Of a DNA stretch of 35,837 nucleotides, positions 1 through 11,117 are shown one piece after another. The position numbers were made by a program, and so were the translations under genes. The DNA is taken from positions 1 through 35,837 of the forward strand of contig LRSR01012868.1 in NCBI GenBank assembly GCA_001579985.1, in the 5' to 3' direction. Position 1 is the first letter of the stretch. The number at the start of each line of letters is the position of its first letter. Source of the DNA: Hypsibius dujardini. Taxonomy: Eukaryota > Tardigrada > Eutardigrada > Parachela > Hypsibiidae. The notes below the pieces were generated by a model that did not search any database, was not told the DNA's origin, and was given only the letters and a program-made list of their open reading frames with translations.

Positions 1-359
1 GAGGTTGAGGATATAAATACACTTCCGCGTTTCTCTGTTCATTTCGAATTCAAGGGCGTTGGCCAATGTCATATCACTAATTCAATTTAAAATAAATATT
101 TTCCGTAATCCTTAAGATATGAAGAGTTTCACGAAATAACAAGAAAAACGTAAAAATTGACCGAGCGAGCGGTGGCTCTAAATTAGAAACGCCCAGTTAT
201 TTCTGTATTTCGCACAAGGAACACGCATTTCATTCGACTGATGTTCCGACCAGGGGGGAGGGGGAGGGGGCTTACATCAAATCGTTAAGTAACACCCCGC
301 TCAATTTAAAGCAGATCCACGAACATTGATATGCACCAACAACAGTGGCATTTGCTTAC
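1..359. other. probable intron of gene A, no exon seen
   Basis: This should be the intron between the Asp102 exon and the missing Ser195 exon of gene A. I looked for a minus-strand GDSGGP-type exon and found none. It holds only a G-rich run near 255-270. Confidence 0.4.
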
Positions 360-2143
360 GCGGCACATAGCTCGGTGTGAACTGTCAATGCAGAGTTTCG
401 ACGGCGTCAGTGGCTCCTCGGCTCGTCTGGCGCATTCCATTGGACTGATCACCTGGAACTGCGCTCCCATCAACCTGAGAGGACTGATATAAGCCCCACC
501 AACTATGTGCTCCTGCGTAAGGCCCCATCCGATCCCACGGACAGCCTGGCCAGGTCTCACGTCATCATGCGGGCCGGCGGGTAAGGTTATGATGCCCGCC
601 TTCAGGGCGGGTCTCCTGGCAACTGATGACGCGAGCGTGAGCAGCGCTATGTCATGCTGCATGTAAATGGTTGATGCTCCTTTAAACCCGCGGTGAATCT
701 GAATGCGTGCGACCTTGAAATAATGCAACGAGCTCGAGGGCTTCCTATGGTGTAGCCCGACACCAACATGGAAAGTGGCGGCGGGCACGTTTGGCTTTCT
801 AAATACGGCAAAAAATATGAAGCTATTCAGGCTATATTTAAAAATTATAGCCTGAAGGATATAGCATATATATATAATATATGCAAATATAGCAATGTGT
901 ACAGGTGCACGGCCCCTAAACCAGTACGCATAACGCAATGTGTGTGTGTGGGGGGGACTCATGAAACAATTGGAGCGGTTAAACACAAACGTCCAAATTT
1001 TCTATTAGCTACATTTTAACATAAATATAGTTTGATACAGTTATTATTTAATTGAAGATTGTTAAATTTGCAAATCGAACAGTTGATCGCTGTTACAAAT
1101 TTGTGCGGAAGTCACCGATTAACGGGACGGCAACGTAGTATTTGGTAGGAATGGCATCAAATACCAAACTCAAATCAAATTAAATTTGAATCCGTTTTTG
1201 ATTCGAAATTCATTTGCTGTGACTTTGAATTTCATTAGGTTTTGATTTAATTTTGATTTTCAGCCTTTTCAAGCAACTTTTCCTCAAAACCTATATCCCG
1301 GTAAGTCCTTACCTTTCCATTAGTTTGAAAGGATTTATGATCATGAATTCATGAAACCGTGGGTTCCGCCTACCGGCACCAGTATGCCGTGCCAAAACCA
1401 GTATGCCAGAAACGTGCCAAGATAGTGAGAAACTATCGAGTTTTCTTTGAAGTCATGTCGAATTAAACTCGAATCAAAATCAAAATCAAACCAAGTGCGC
1501 CCTGTTGCCATTTGATGCCATCTCCAGACAATTTGGCATAATAAGTCCATTTTTATTAAAGGACGTGCAAAGCTTCCAAAGTGGTAAAAATAATGTACCC
1601 GGAGTTGTCAGCCAAGCAATGGGCAGCGGTGAGAATATGTACGGAGGAGATGAGAGAGCCACCGCAGAAATGGTAATTCCTCTCGCCCGATTTAACCTCC
1701 ACGTGAAGTTGCAAGCTGACTACGAATGGATATTTGTGTGGCCTGACCTGTTGTCCAGCTAGACATTGACAATACATACATTGAAGGTAATGATCAACAA
1801 AGTGGAGCTAAAAACAGTGACTGACAGATAATAGCATCCGCAGGACCATTGATCACAGGAGTAACGGTAGCGTTTTCGACAATAGTAGGATCCAACGGTG
1901 CGGAAACAATTGATATCGCGTCGTCGACTTCCTCCTCGCCGAAATCATCATCATCGAATTCATCGAAGTCCGTACGATTTTGGCTATGTGTACCTAGACA
2001 TTTGTAAGGTTATAAAAAAATTACTCGAGTCTACAAACTAAAGCGTTTTTATGCCCACTGGATAGACTGTTAATTTGCAACTCACCAGTCACTAGAAAGT
2101 CTTTTGTGATTACGAGGATTGCAAGATAAATCAGGACGCGCAT
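360..2143 (-). CDS. S1A serine protease zymogen, gene A (3' end outside window)
   Basis: Secreted chymotrypsin-fold protease. Exons read on the minus strand: 2143-2086, 1993-1826, 1758-1599 and 798-360; all introns are GT-AG and phases are 1, 1, 2, 0. The start Met opens a hydrophobic signal peptide (MRVLIYLAILVI). Residues about 20-73 form an acidic propeptide with a DEFDDDD run. The mature chain should begin at I74 (PADA|IISGQQV). His57 is H122 in TAAHC and Asp102 is D178 in QHDIALLTL. The last exon seen stops at HRAMCR, just before the GDSGGP exon, which must lie left of base 1. Residue 189 (six before the expected Ser195) is Ala, so the enzyme is not trypsin-like. Exon 2 is 168 nt, as in gene B, its closest relative here. 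The left edge, not a mutation, truncates the gene. Confidence 0.85.
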
Positions 2144-2224
2144 GTTTGTCACAGTAAAATTATGCACATTTGCGATGATTGTCGTACACGTTTTAGCATC
2201 GAAAGAACTCTTGACTAACTGGTC

Positions 2225-2369
2225 CCGTACCGTCGCGATCTCAAGGGACAGTAGGGCGTGCATTCCGCCCGCCTTGCGCCGTATATTTAGACCGGTGTTT
2301 GTGCGTGTGTGTGTGCAGATGCTGCACTGAGGCGGCGCTTAGCTGTTCCTTGAGATCGCGACGGTACGG
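2225..2369. repeat. 22-bp perfect inverted repeat around the gene A upstream region
   Basis: Positions 2225-2246 and 2348-2369 are exact reverse complements over 22 bases (core CGTACCGTCGCGATCTCAAG), with a weaker continuation inward around GGACAG/CTGTTCC. The loop is about 100 bp and contains a TATA-like CTAAATATAC (minus strand, 2290-2281), about 140 bp before the gene A start codon. It could be a small fold-back element or a regulatory hairpin. Confidence 0.75.
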
Positions 2370-4001
2370 TGTGTTTCATGTTAACAGTATCAACGGGCAA
2401 AGGTCGCCGTTGCTGTTCCTGTTACCAGCTGTTAAATGACGGCAGTACGAACAAGTCTGTGTCCTGTTGCAGGAAACACGGAAAGCGATCGTTGACGTTT
2501 GGCGGTGTAGCCCCTGTGGCATGTTGCTTTTTTTGTTTTTCTGCAAAGGCTAATCTAAAACTCCAATCACTGCCCGGCTTCGTAAACGATCGATGGTATT
2601 ACTGTGGCTCTTTAACAGCTGCCACGTTACATTACCGTCAGTGCAGACATGCGTTACGGTATTGAGCGGGGAGGGTGTATTGGCTATTTAAAGAAATTTG
2701 TTCGTTTTAAATCATAAATTTCGTGTGTCAAATTTTACGATCCTGAAATGGCCCGTCAACTCCTGACATTACTTGAGAGCAGGTGATTTTCATGATTTTT
2801 TTCTCTTCTTTATTCGGACGTTTTTGAAGACTTCCTATAAATCATGGACGATTCAGACGGTTTCATTTTGCCACAAGTTTCGAGAATTCTAACTAATCTA
2901 GGGGCTCTGCTTTCTAACGGAAGAGAGATATTTATTCACCGATTTGTTCATCAGTTGATAAGTTGATTGGTTGATTGGGAGACTTTGACTGATGGTTGCC
3001 GAAGCGTTCATCTTGTTCATTTGTGCATTCAGTATCTTGTTTTACAAGGGCTGTACATAATACTCGTCCACCCACTAGGGCCATTCAAAACTCGCTTATT
3101 TTGCAGCGTTTATTCTGCTTTTTCAAACTTTCTAATCTCCCTGGCTTTGCGAGCCCTCGCAAGGATAATACGAGGATACGCCCTCTGGCGTATTTGTGAC
3201 TGTGTCTTCTTTGCTTATCTCAACTCAAATGGACCACTCAGAAGACCGATGCGCACGATGAGCATATATCCGAGAAAAGGAGCTCCTTGCCTGTTTCTCT
3301 CAACTATCTTCCAAAATCAGGGAGGTTAACGAGTTTCAAATAGCGAAATAAACGCTAAAATAAAAGCGAGCTTTAAATAGCTCTAGTGGATGAACAAGTA
3401 TTATGAACGGCCTTTGTTAAACAAGAGACTGTGTACTCAGCCCGTTTTTACGGTTGATGTTGCTGATCAGATCGGCCATTTAAACTATAATTTCTGATTC
3501 AAAAAAATATGTTTGTCTTGTAGTTTTTATCGCTTAAATATAGTATGCTTCGGAATGAATATTTGAAGTGATGTCTTATTTCGAAACTGAGAGGGAGCTG
3601 GGCCACGCTAATTAATGCACGACGACAAAATTCAAAACGAAGAAAGAGCAGTTCAGAGTCATCCTAGACTATCCTTTCAGCCGTATTAAAACTTTAGAGT
3701 AGAATAAAGCAATAATAGTTTTCGCAATCGCAAAAGAATTCCTCAAAACAGAAATCTGTTATTCGACAGAGAACTAAGAAGTCTCTGTAATTCCTTCTAG
3801 GACATGAGCGCTGGATGTGATTCGGAAATAATGAACATTCTGCCGACAAGGATTGCAAACAAATACTAATTTCGTTTGCTACGTGGGACACATTTCGCAA
3901 GCAACTCGCAGTTTGCTACAACAGTCTTCAAAATCCATTTTATCATCGGAAATGTATCGGAAAAATCAAGCGTAGTACGTTAGGTTTGGTATCTACGTGT
4001 A
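2370..4001. other. intergenic, no supported gene
   Basis: This stretch lies between the gene A upstream region and the gene B stop codon. The open frames here lack splice signals, signal peptides or recognisable motifs. It should include the 3' UTR of gene B; I saw no clear AATAAA close to its stop. Confidence 0.4.
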
Positions 4002-6980
4002 TCAGGGGCTTCGCATTGCCGCCTTGACCCACTTTTGCGTGTAGTGGGAAACCCTTGTGAAGACATTGGCTGATCCGACCTGTCGGCAACTGCGAGAGAA
4101 CAATATAAAGTTGAGGGACTATTTTGTTGATTATTTTGTTGGGGTATATAAACTTATTTTAAGCCCGGAACGAGACTGTTGCGGTGCTCGAATTACTTAC
4201 TTTCCACTGAAGTAGCTAGCGATGCCGACTAACTGAAATTTCCCTGATCGAAGTTGTCGAAACAACGGTCCTCCACTGTCACCCTGTAACAGCAAAAGTG
4301 GAGCTCAAAAATGCTAGTTACTTTTAAGCTGATAATTTCAGTCATGCGAAACATAATGCCATACTGGTCTCGGCGTTAATGTTACCTTATGACACCCCCC
4401 CCACAACCCACACACACCTAAAGGTTAGTTTAGAATTCGAGTTGTCGCTGATTGGAACCAGGATCCATAAAAGATAAGCCGTGGACTAAGGAGCCAAAAC
4501 ATTATTTCTCAAAACACACTTTATAACGTCGTTTTTACTTTAGATGCAATGCTTTGTCATGGCTGCTTGTGATTTGAACAAAATTGACTTCTGAATCAAA
4601 AAATAAATTAAAAAATGGGATATTGTGTTCTGAAAAAAAAATGTTCTGGTGCAGACGACTGTATTATTTATCTTTAAACATTACAATAATATACTGAGGT
4701 TAGTTCAATGCGTAAACCATAGGCGTAACGATGGTGATGGTGGTGGTGGGGGGGGGGGAGAGTAGACAGAGTTAGACAATCTCCGTCGCCTGTCCTCTAA
4801 ACTCAAAATGAAACTAAACGGCAACTAGCGAATTATCTTGGATGCGTTTTTTGATTGATAAAACACTTTGTTCCTCTTTGCGGCGCGTCCCCAATTGTTT
4901 TTTGAATCCTGCCCCCCCACCCCAATTGAATTTTTTGAGTTTTGTTATGAAGTGCCTACGAGTGGGTGAATATTTCCAAAATAATATGCCCGGGTTCAGA
5001 AGTAGATTGTCAGTCGCAGATTCGGCAAAGAAATCAATGTATCTGGCTGAGATGAGCTTTATTGATGGCTTGGACAGCGACTTTGTGCGCTCGTATCGAG
5101 TTTATGTCTGTCAGACCTCGTCGTGTATTCTGGCTTATTTGAACATTTTGAATCCATCTACATTAAAGAAATTAAAAACGTCTCCGGGGGGACACTTTAG
5201 ATAAACTAAATGACATTGACCAATCCAACCGTCAGACTCCGCCCCTCTGGCGTTGGATCAAAATTCGGCTAATGCCAATCGATTCAGAATCATCAAATTG
5301 ATAATGAATCATGTTCAAACTTAACATTTTATTGTGGCCCTAAAGCTCAGTGTAATTCACTAGTGCGGCAAACGGTACCTTGCAGCTAGCTTTCTTTGAG
5401 TTGTCGATGCAGAGTTTTGTAGCCGTCGGCTGCTCCATGAGTCGTTTCGCGCATTCCGTCGGACTAATCACTGTGAACTGGGCTCCCATCAACTTTAGAG
5501 GCGCAGTATTATTCAGGCCAATTATGTACTCTTTGGTCAGTCCCCATCCAACCGCTCGAACGGTTTGGCCAGGCTTTACGTCATCTTTCGGGCCTGTGGG
5601 TAAGGCAATAATGGCGGCCTTTAGGGCCTGACCCCTGGGTCTTCTGGCCACCGAGGACGACAGTGTCAGCAGCGCAATATCGTGCACGAATTTTTTCAGT
5701 TGTCCTTGGAAGCCCCGATGAATCTGGATGCGTTTCACTTTGAAGTAGTGAGCAGTGCCGTTCGGCTTCCTATTATGTAATCCGATACCGATGTGAAAGG
5801 TACTAGCAGGTTGGTTAGCTTTCCTGAAAACAAAATCAACACATAATGCAATCTATTTAATTTTCAACTATCGTCTTTGTTTTGTATTTTTAAGTGAAAA
5901 CATTCATTTCAAAACATTCTCAAAACTGACAGATTGTTCATAAAAATTTGGACCATTTTTTAACCCTGTAAACCTCCCATTTTTAGTTATCAGAAGTTAC
6001 AAGAAACCTGACAGACCTCAAATTTGATAAAAAACGGACGTTTCTTGAAAATATTCTGAGATTCCAGGGGGCCAGGGGACTCCTTTGGTTACCCCTGGCC
6101 CAACCATGAGGGATCCTAAACTAGCTCCTCTCCCTTCTCTATCCAGCAAACATTTATCTGGATTAAAAATAATTTCGACCTCAAAATACCGGCGTGTTTG
6201 ACGACAGTAATTTAGTTTCTCGTTGCAAGCCACCAAAAACACAACAAAATTATTTGTCAGAATATAACAGAAGTAATTCTTTCATTAAATTTGTTTGTTT
6301 CATTCTTTCTTTATGGAATTCGGTTAAGTACTCGAGCAACACTTTTGGGCACAGTCATTAATTCAATACCTTGCGCTAATCTCACCGACCACTGTTGTTT
6401 CGATATAGTACAATGCAGAGTAGTGGTACCTACCCAAAGATGTCGGTCAAACAATGAGCAGCGGTCAGGACATGTTTAGAGGAAATGAGTGAACCAGCGC
6501 AAAAATGGAAATTCTTTTCGCCCGTCTTCACCGAGTGGAGCTGTAGGCTGACAATAAAGGGATATTTGTGCGGAGTGACCTCCTGACCATCTGTATAAAA
6601 TGAAAGCGTCGATAATGCAGATATACAGTACTTTATAAAATCGGTATACAAAATGATCACATACCTATAATTGCGTCTACAGGGCCACTCGAATTTGATT
6701 GCAAAGAGCTCTCCGTCGAGTTTTCTAAAATTGCAAGATCCAAAAGATCTGACGCGATTGGCATATCATCATCAATGCCTATTTCTCCGAAGTCATCGTC
6801 ATTAAAGCCCGAAGCATTGAAGCCGAACGCTCCTGAAAGGGTGACGAAATTTAAAGAACCCAATTCAACGGACATTTTTTCAACCTAAATATAACTAAAG
6901 ATTCCGTAAACGGTATAGTTCGCACCTGACAGCATGAGTAAGAGAATTGTGAGAGGATGAACGAGGATGCATCGGGACAT
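4002..6980 (-). CDS. S1A serine protease zymogen, gene B (complete, 331 aa)
   Basis: Complete secreted protease. Exons: 6980-6926, 6832-6665, 6590-6434, 5823-5379, 4283-4201 and 4089-4002; these sum to 996 nt (331 codons plus TGA) with phases 1-1-2-0-2. The signal peptide is [17 protein letters not shown]. An acidic propeptide ([12 protein letters not shown]) runs to A72, and the predicted mature N-terminus is I73 (VDA|IIDGQEV). Catalytic residues are H120 (TAAHC), D175 (VHDIALLTL) and S278 (GDSGGPLF). Residue 189 is Ala, 190 Ser, 216 Phe and 226 Asn; the bulky 216 would narrow the S1 entrance. The chain ends with [18 protein letters not shown], the usual C-terminal helix. The triad is intact, so it is probably an active, non-tryptic peptidase. 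The introns of about 610 and 1095 bp hold repeat debris. Confidence 0.9.
4733..4760 (+). repeat. GGT/poly-G simple repeat
   Basis: A GATGGT/GGT run grades into about eleven G. It lies in the intron of gene B between the Asp102 and Ser195 exons. Confidence 0.8.
6080..6116. repeat. solo terminal-repeat fragment of the 14.8-kb transposon family
   Basis: The sequence CCCCTGGCCCAACCATGAGG closely matches the end of the element at 14833-15921 (CCCTGGCCCTACCACGAGGG in the same orientation). It sits in gene B intron 3. A second end was not found nearby, so it looks like a solo or truncated copy. Confidence 0.5.
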
Positions 6981-7967
6981 TTTCGTACGAAAGATTTGAG
7001 CAAAAAGGATTTTAAAAAAATTGTCTCAAGCGTTAGCGGGAAACGCGAAAGGTAGACACAAGCAGTTATCCTGGAAATTAAAATTAGGCGTGTCAGTATG
7101 CCGAATGTGTGGAAATCAAACGAACGTCATTCGAGTTAGCCTAGGTGTTTTTTCGTGAGTGCTTTTCGTGGGATAACTCACAGCGCTCAAAGTTTATTGC
7201 ATCTGACGTGATCCATTATCACGAATGACTCATGCTGAATGTGCACGCAGTCATGTTGTTTGTGTTAATCAAACATGGACAAAATTATTCAGTATTAAAA
7301 ATTAAAAATTATAAATTGTAATTATAAATTATAAATTATAAATAATAATAATATTAATAAATTTTAAATCATAAATTATAAATGATAAGTTATATTTTTA
7401 ATTCTAACTTCTGAATATTAAAATCAAAATTCTGACTTCTAAATTATAAATTCTTAATTATAAAGATTCATTCTAAAACCGATGAAAGTAATGCAAAATA
7501 ACAAACTCATAACGTATGAGGAAGTTTGGGTTTAACGGGCACAATCCTCCGTAGCAAGCGCTCGTTAATCGGTCACGCCAATGCCGATGTGACCGTCTCT
7601 TCATTCTTAATCGTCCCTGCTTCACCAGTGTATAACGTACATGAGCATTGCATGAAGGGCCATATCTCGAACCTGGACGAGCCAAAACGCCACGTTTATC
7701 CAGATGTTTACTGAAAGCCTGCAATCGTCTCGCGACAAAACTTCACAAGGCTTCCGTGTCCCTCGGTTATGGCTAGAAACGAAGATCTTACGAAAATATA
7801 AGGTGATTCGTTCACATGATTCCGGGTCCAAACGTCCTTAAACTTCCTGCAAGCTGCCGTACGTAACTTACTCAAAGTCGCCCTTTTCCTTCCTTCTCAC
7901 GTCGTTAAACCCGGAAATAGGTCTGGCGCTTCACGGTATTGAAGCTAAACGCTTCTTCAATCTTCAC
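6981..7967. other. intergenic between gene B and the small peptide gene
   Basis: This is a head-to-head spacer: gene B is transcribed leftward and the 8075 gene rightward, so it should hold both promoters. Apart from the AT-rich block at 7285-7466 and the TATA box at 7968 I see no feature. The overlapping open frames at 7473-7831 on both strands have no coding signature. Confidence 0.4.
7285..7466. repeat. AT-rich degenerate tandem repeat
   Basis: Repeated ATAAATT/AAATTATAAATTATA units, almost free of G and C, drift in sequence along 180 bp. It is low-complexity DNA, probably replication-slippage derived. Confidence 0.75.
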
Positions 7968-7975
7968 TATAAGAG
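7968..7975 (+). promoter_or_regulatory. TATA box of the small secreted peptide gene
   Basis: TATAAGAG lies 107 bp before the ATG at 8075. With normal spacing, transcription would start near 7998, giving a short 5' UTR of about 75 nt. Confidence 0.5.
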
Positions 7976-8074
7976 GGCCTCGATAAGCACCACAAACTTC
8001 ATTTTCTGTTTACCCTCCCTAACTCACACACATCAATTAATATATCTCCCGATCCACGACACACATTCGTCAAC

Positions 8075-8810
8075 ATGAATTGTTCCCTGATCGCCCTCCT
8101 GGTTGCAGTAGCTGTCATGGCGGTCGTATGTGCTGCTGATGAGCCTTGTCCAACCTGTGTAAGTATACAATGCCTGCATCTTTTCAATGACCTTGGAAGA
8201 ATTACACTTATAGAATGGTAGATAATGGGTGTAACCGATTTTCTTGTCTCACATAGGAAGTTTGTCCGGACGCTGCGAAAACCGATGCCACATCGATCCG
8301 TCGCCGGATAGCCGTCAATGTTAGCCGGGGACGAACCAACGTGCAGATCAGCGCTATCAACGGAAAACGGAAGCAGAAGATTAGCGGAGCCCCTGAAAGT
8401 GCCCCAAATTGTGCCGTCTGTGTAAGTGAAGATTGGTAACGGCATTTTTCTCCGCCCCCCCCCCCCAACTAACCGCAGCAGTGGCGGATTAACTATTGCG
8501 CCGACCGGGCTATTGCCCCCTTCCCGGCGTTTAAACTGCCTCTGCCCCTCCCCCTGAAGGGGCTGGGCAAAATTGTTGGTCTTTTTGCATGTTAAAGTTT
8601 GCCCCCCCCCCTCGCCCATAGAGTAGGGGGTAAATGTTTTGACAACTCCCTCCAGCAGGCTTGCCGTCCCTTTGGGCCAACTCAATCCGCCATTGAACCA
8701 CATAATCTGCCCCATATCTACAATTTTGTTGTATGGGCGTGAAAAATGTGTTTTCTCTTTTTTTCCAGTCGCCGTGCCCAGGAGGAGACGGTACCGATCT
8801 GCGCAATTGA
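8075..8810 (+). CDS. small secreted protein with two CxxCxxC motifs (96 aa)
   Basis: Three short exons: 8075-8158, 8257-8421 and 8769-8810, joined by phase-0 GT-AG introns (GTAAGT donors at both; CATAG and TTCCAG acceptors); total 291 nt including TGA. The signal peptide MNCSLIALLVAVAVMAVVCA is followed by ADEPCPTCEVCPD. A basic middle (IRRRIAVNVSRGRTNVQIS) follows, then NCAVCSPCPGGDGTDLRN to the stop. The two Cys motifs, CPTCEVC and CAVCSPC, each straddle an exon junction. I do not recognise the family. It could be a disulfide-bonded or metal-binding secreted peptide; the basic middle would also suit an antimicrobial or nucleic-acid-binding role, but nothing proves it. A TATA box is at 7968. 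Confidence 0.75.
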
Positions 8811-9917
8811 GTTGGCTACTTATAGACTTGCAACGGCTTCTGAATGTTTGACCAGAGATTTTGTTTGCAATACCGATTGTCTGGGGCTTCTATCAGACCC
8901 ATACGTGCAGTATGAAACGCCCGGCAGAAAGCTTGAAATTGCGCTTCTTGCCTTTTATTATTTCGTATTCGAAGTAGTACAGTTGTTTCAATTTACAAAA
9001 GGTCAGGTGTGTGCAGTTTTTGGGGAACTTGCAGGATGGTCATTTCACAAGAAACTCATAAAAATTGCGAACGTGTGAAGTCGTGAGAAAAATTAAGCAA
9101 AAAAACACACAAGATGGTAATATTTGACCTGCTGAAAAACCATTGCTCAAGACCTGTCATGCTTTTGACCACGAGCGAGGCTGCGCAAAATGAATTAAAC
9201 GATTCGGGAGCATTCCTAATTCCCCATTAGGCCGATGACTTTTTGAGAGTAATTTTTGACGACGCAAGACCGTTGAGCACACGAGGCAGCAGCCTGCTGG
9301 GCAGCTTTAAGTTATGGACCTCCTTCGCATTTTGGTAAACCACAGAAGTCCACACCCAATTGTATTGTTACGTGTTCGTTTTCGTATTGGCAAGTGAGCT
9401 TCAGTCAATCTTCTATAATTTGTTTATGACAAAATATTTACGATTTTATGTCCAATTTAAGTTCCATCTGAGCCTTGAATTTGCTCGTTTTGGTTATTAA
9501 GCTAATTTCTGAAAAATATTAAACTAATTTTAGTCTTTAGCATTTCAGTCATTTTTAGTAATCAACACCTGTAATTTAATTTTTTCAAGAGTCAAAACAA
9601 CTAACACTAAGCAGTTAGATGGTAGACCATTAGCTCTGTTTTGGAGCACTTTACTGGTTCAAGTAAGCTTTCCGATTCCTAGTATCTGTTTCGGCTAGCT
9701 GGAAAGTAATTGCAAAAAAAACCGTTGCAATTCCGTGCTCCGAACGTTAAAGCACATGTTCAGGGTTGAAACTCGGATTGCTGATTTGTTTGACCGAATG
9801 AGTTTCGCAGACAAAAACATGTCTGTGCCGGACAGATATGAATAGTTACGCAAATAAACTCCAAAAATAGACTTGAAAAATTAAAAATATATTTCTACAT
9901 GGCAGTTCAACAACAGT
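8811..9917. other. intergenic, convergent 3' ends, no gene seen
   Basis: The 3' flank of the small peptide gene meets the 3' end of the chitinase. The open frame at 8746-9078 is the peptide's last exon read in another frame and run into its 3' flank. Nothing else was recognised. Confidence 0.4.
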
Positions 9918-9923
9918 TTTATT
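9918..9923 (-). terminator. poly(A) signal of the chitinase gene
   Basis: AATAAA on the minus strand, just downstream of the chitinase TAA (9932-9930). The 3' UTR would be very short. Confidence 0.6.
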
Positions 9924-9929
9924 TGCAAT

Positions 9930-10805
9930 TTAGCATCCGCTTAAATCAACCGACCCACTAAGCCTCCAAACTCTATAAATATTCGTATAATACTCTTTCC
10001 GTTTTGTCACCTTTTCCTGATTCTGCCCACGACACTCCAAGGGTCCGTTAATCGCGTTGATCGACGCGCCGAACTTGCCCTGCTTCACTCCCGGTTGATT
10101 TCCAACCCGCGAGCCCCAGTACCAAGCCGCGGTATCCCAGCTCGTCTGCTTGTCCGTCAACACCCGCTCTGGATGATCAATCAGCGTCGCTGCGTTCCCA
10201 AAAATGGCCAACGAAGCGTCGTGGTAGTTCTGCGGATGACTCAGCTGAATGGGTCCTCGTCCGTGGTAGCACTTATTCATGTGGAACCTCGCCGGCCGGG
10301 CTCCCCACACTTCCCGGTATTTGCCGTTCGTACAATGCTTGGGTCCTTCGAGTTCTTCGAGGTACTTGAGTCCGCTGGTCTCGTGAATCACATTGGCGAG
10401 GAACATGGCAAATTCGCGCTTGGACGTGATACCGCCGAGACGTTTTACGCTGGGCGAGACGAAGGCGTGGTAGTAGGCGGTAAGCGGGGCCACGAATCCG
10501 CTGCTGGTGAAAGCCTGATTGAATTCCGATTCGGAGATTGACCCGTCGCCACTCGATGGCCGCGATCCGTGACCGAGTCCTCCACCTGACTGTGGGGAAC
10601 CAGGCTTTCGGGTGGCTGGCTGTCTGGCGGACCCTCCAGCCGAGGAACCACCGCGCTCACAAAAGCCCCATGGCGAGCTGACGATTTTGCAGTGATGTCC
10701 GGAGCAACATGCGATGTGGGCGGCGCAGCCTTCGCCCTGACTCTGACATCCCGCAGTCAGATGGCAAGCACACGCAAAGAATACCAGACTTGCAAGGTTT
10801 TTCAT
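9930..10805 (-). CDS. secreted GH19 chitinase with N-terminal knottin-like module
   Basis: Single-exon 291-aa protein. Residues 1-18 (MKNLASLVFFACACHLTA) are a signal peptide. Residues 20-49 hold six cysteines spaced C-x6-C-x5-CC-x4-C-x9-C, the inhibitor-cystine-knot pattern. Residues 50-90 are a Gly/Ser/Pro linker. From about 91 to the end is a glycoside hydrolase family 19 domain: the NVIHETSG motif carries the catalytic acid Glu, with LEELEG following, then GRGPIQLSHPQNY in the substrate cleft, DTAAWYWGSR and INAINGPLECRG. GH19 enzymes hydrolyse beta-1,4 GlcNAc polymers by an inverting mechanism, so chitin of food, parasites or cuticle is the likely substrate. The knot may bind carbohydrate or stabilise the enzyme; that is inference. 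It is intronless among intron-rich neighbours. A poly(A) signal follows the stop closely. Confidence 0.92.
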   Translation of the reverse strand: MKNLASLVFFACACHLTAGCQSQGEGCAAHIACCSGHHCKIVSSPWGFCERGGSSAGGSARQPATRKPGSPQSGGGLGHGSRPSSGDGSISESEFNQAFTSSGFVAPLTAYYHAFVSPSVKRLGGITSKREFAMFLANVIHETSGLKYLEELEGPKHCTNGKYREVWGARPARFHMNKCYHGRGPIQLSHPQNYHDASLAIFGNAATLIDHPERVLTDKQTSWDTAAWYWGSRVGNQPGVKQGKFGASINAINGPLECRGQNQEKVTKRKEYYTNIYRVWRLSGSVDLSGC

Positions 10806-11117
10806 GTTCGAATAAGCACTTGCAAAGTGGCTGATGAAAACGGATTATTCTCTGATCAAATTAATTAAAAGAAACAAAAGGATTTTGAAATGTTTCTGAA
10901 AATTCAAGTTACCGATAAGTATTGCTAAGACTGTTGCTTTTATTGGTGATGGGAAGGAGTTTAGGTTTGTTTTTTTCGTCCAAATTCTAATAGAATGAGG
11001 CCACAGTGTGTGATCTATCGTCATTCATTTATTCCTGTTCTACAAACCCTCGTTGTTTTTTCGGAAACGAGATAATCGAGGTGACGAGGTGACGAGATAA
11101 TCGAGGTGACGGATCTT
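10806..11117. other. upstream region of the chitinase gene
   Basis: An AT-rich spacer that must contain the chitinase promoter (minus strand). No convincing TATA box is seen. It ends in the short tandem repeat at 11067-11112. Confidence 0.4.
11067..11112 (+). repeat. short tandem duplication
   Basis: ACGAGATAATCGAGGTGACG occurs at 11067-11086 and again at 11092-11111, with a partial unit between them. Confidence 0.85.

Noticed and set aside
2967-3329. 120-codon plus-strand open frame (and overlapping 67-codon frame)
   Set aside because: Hydrophobic but without domain, splice context or signal peptide cleavage pattern; overlaps another open frame and looks like chance.
4842-5204. 120-codon plus-strand open frame
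   Set aside because: Lies inside gene B intron 4 on the opposite strand, has no recognisable motif and includes low-complexity runs.
7999-8715. 238-codon minus-strand open frame
   Set aside because: It is the antisense of the small secreted peptide gene and its introns; Gly-rich stretches come from poly-C runs.
10095-10541. 148-codon plus-strand frame opposite the chitinase
   Set aside because: Shadow of the GC-rich chitinase coding strand.
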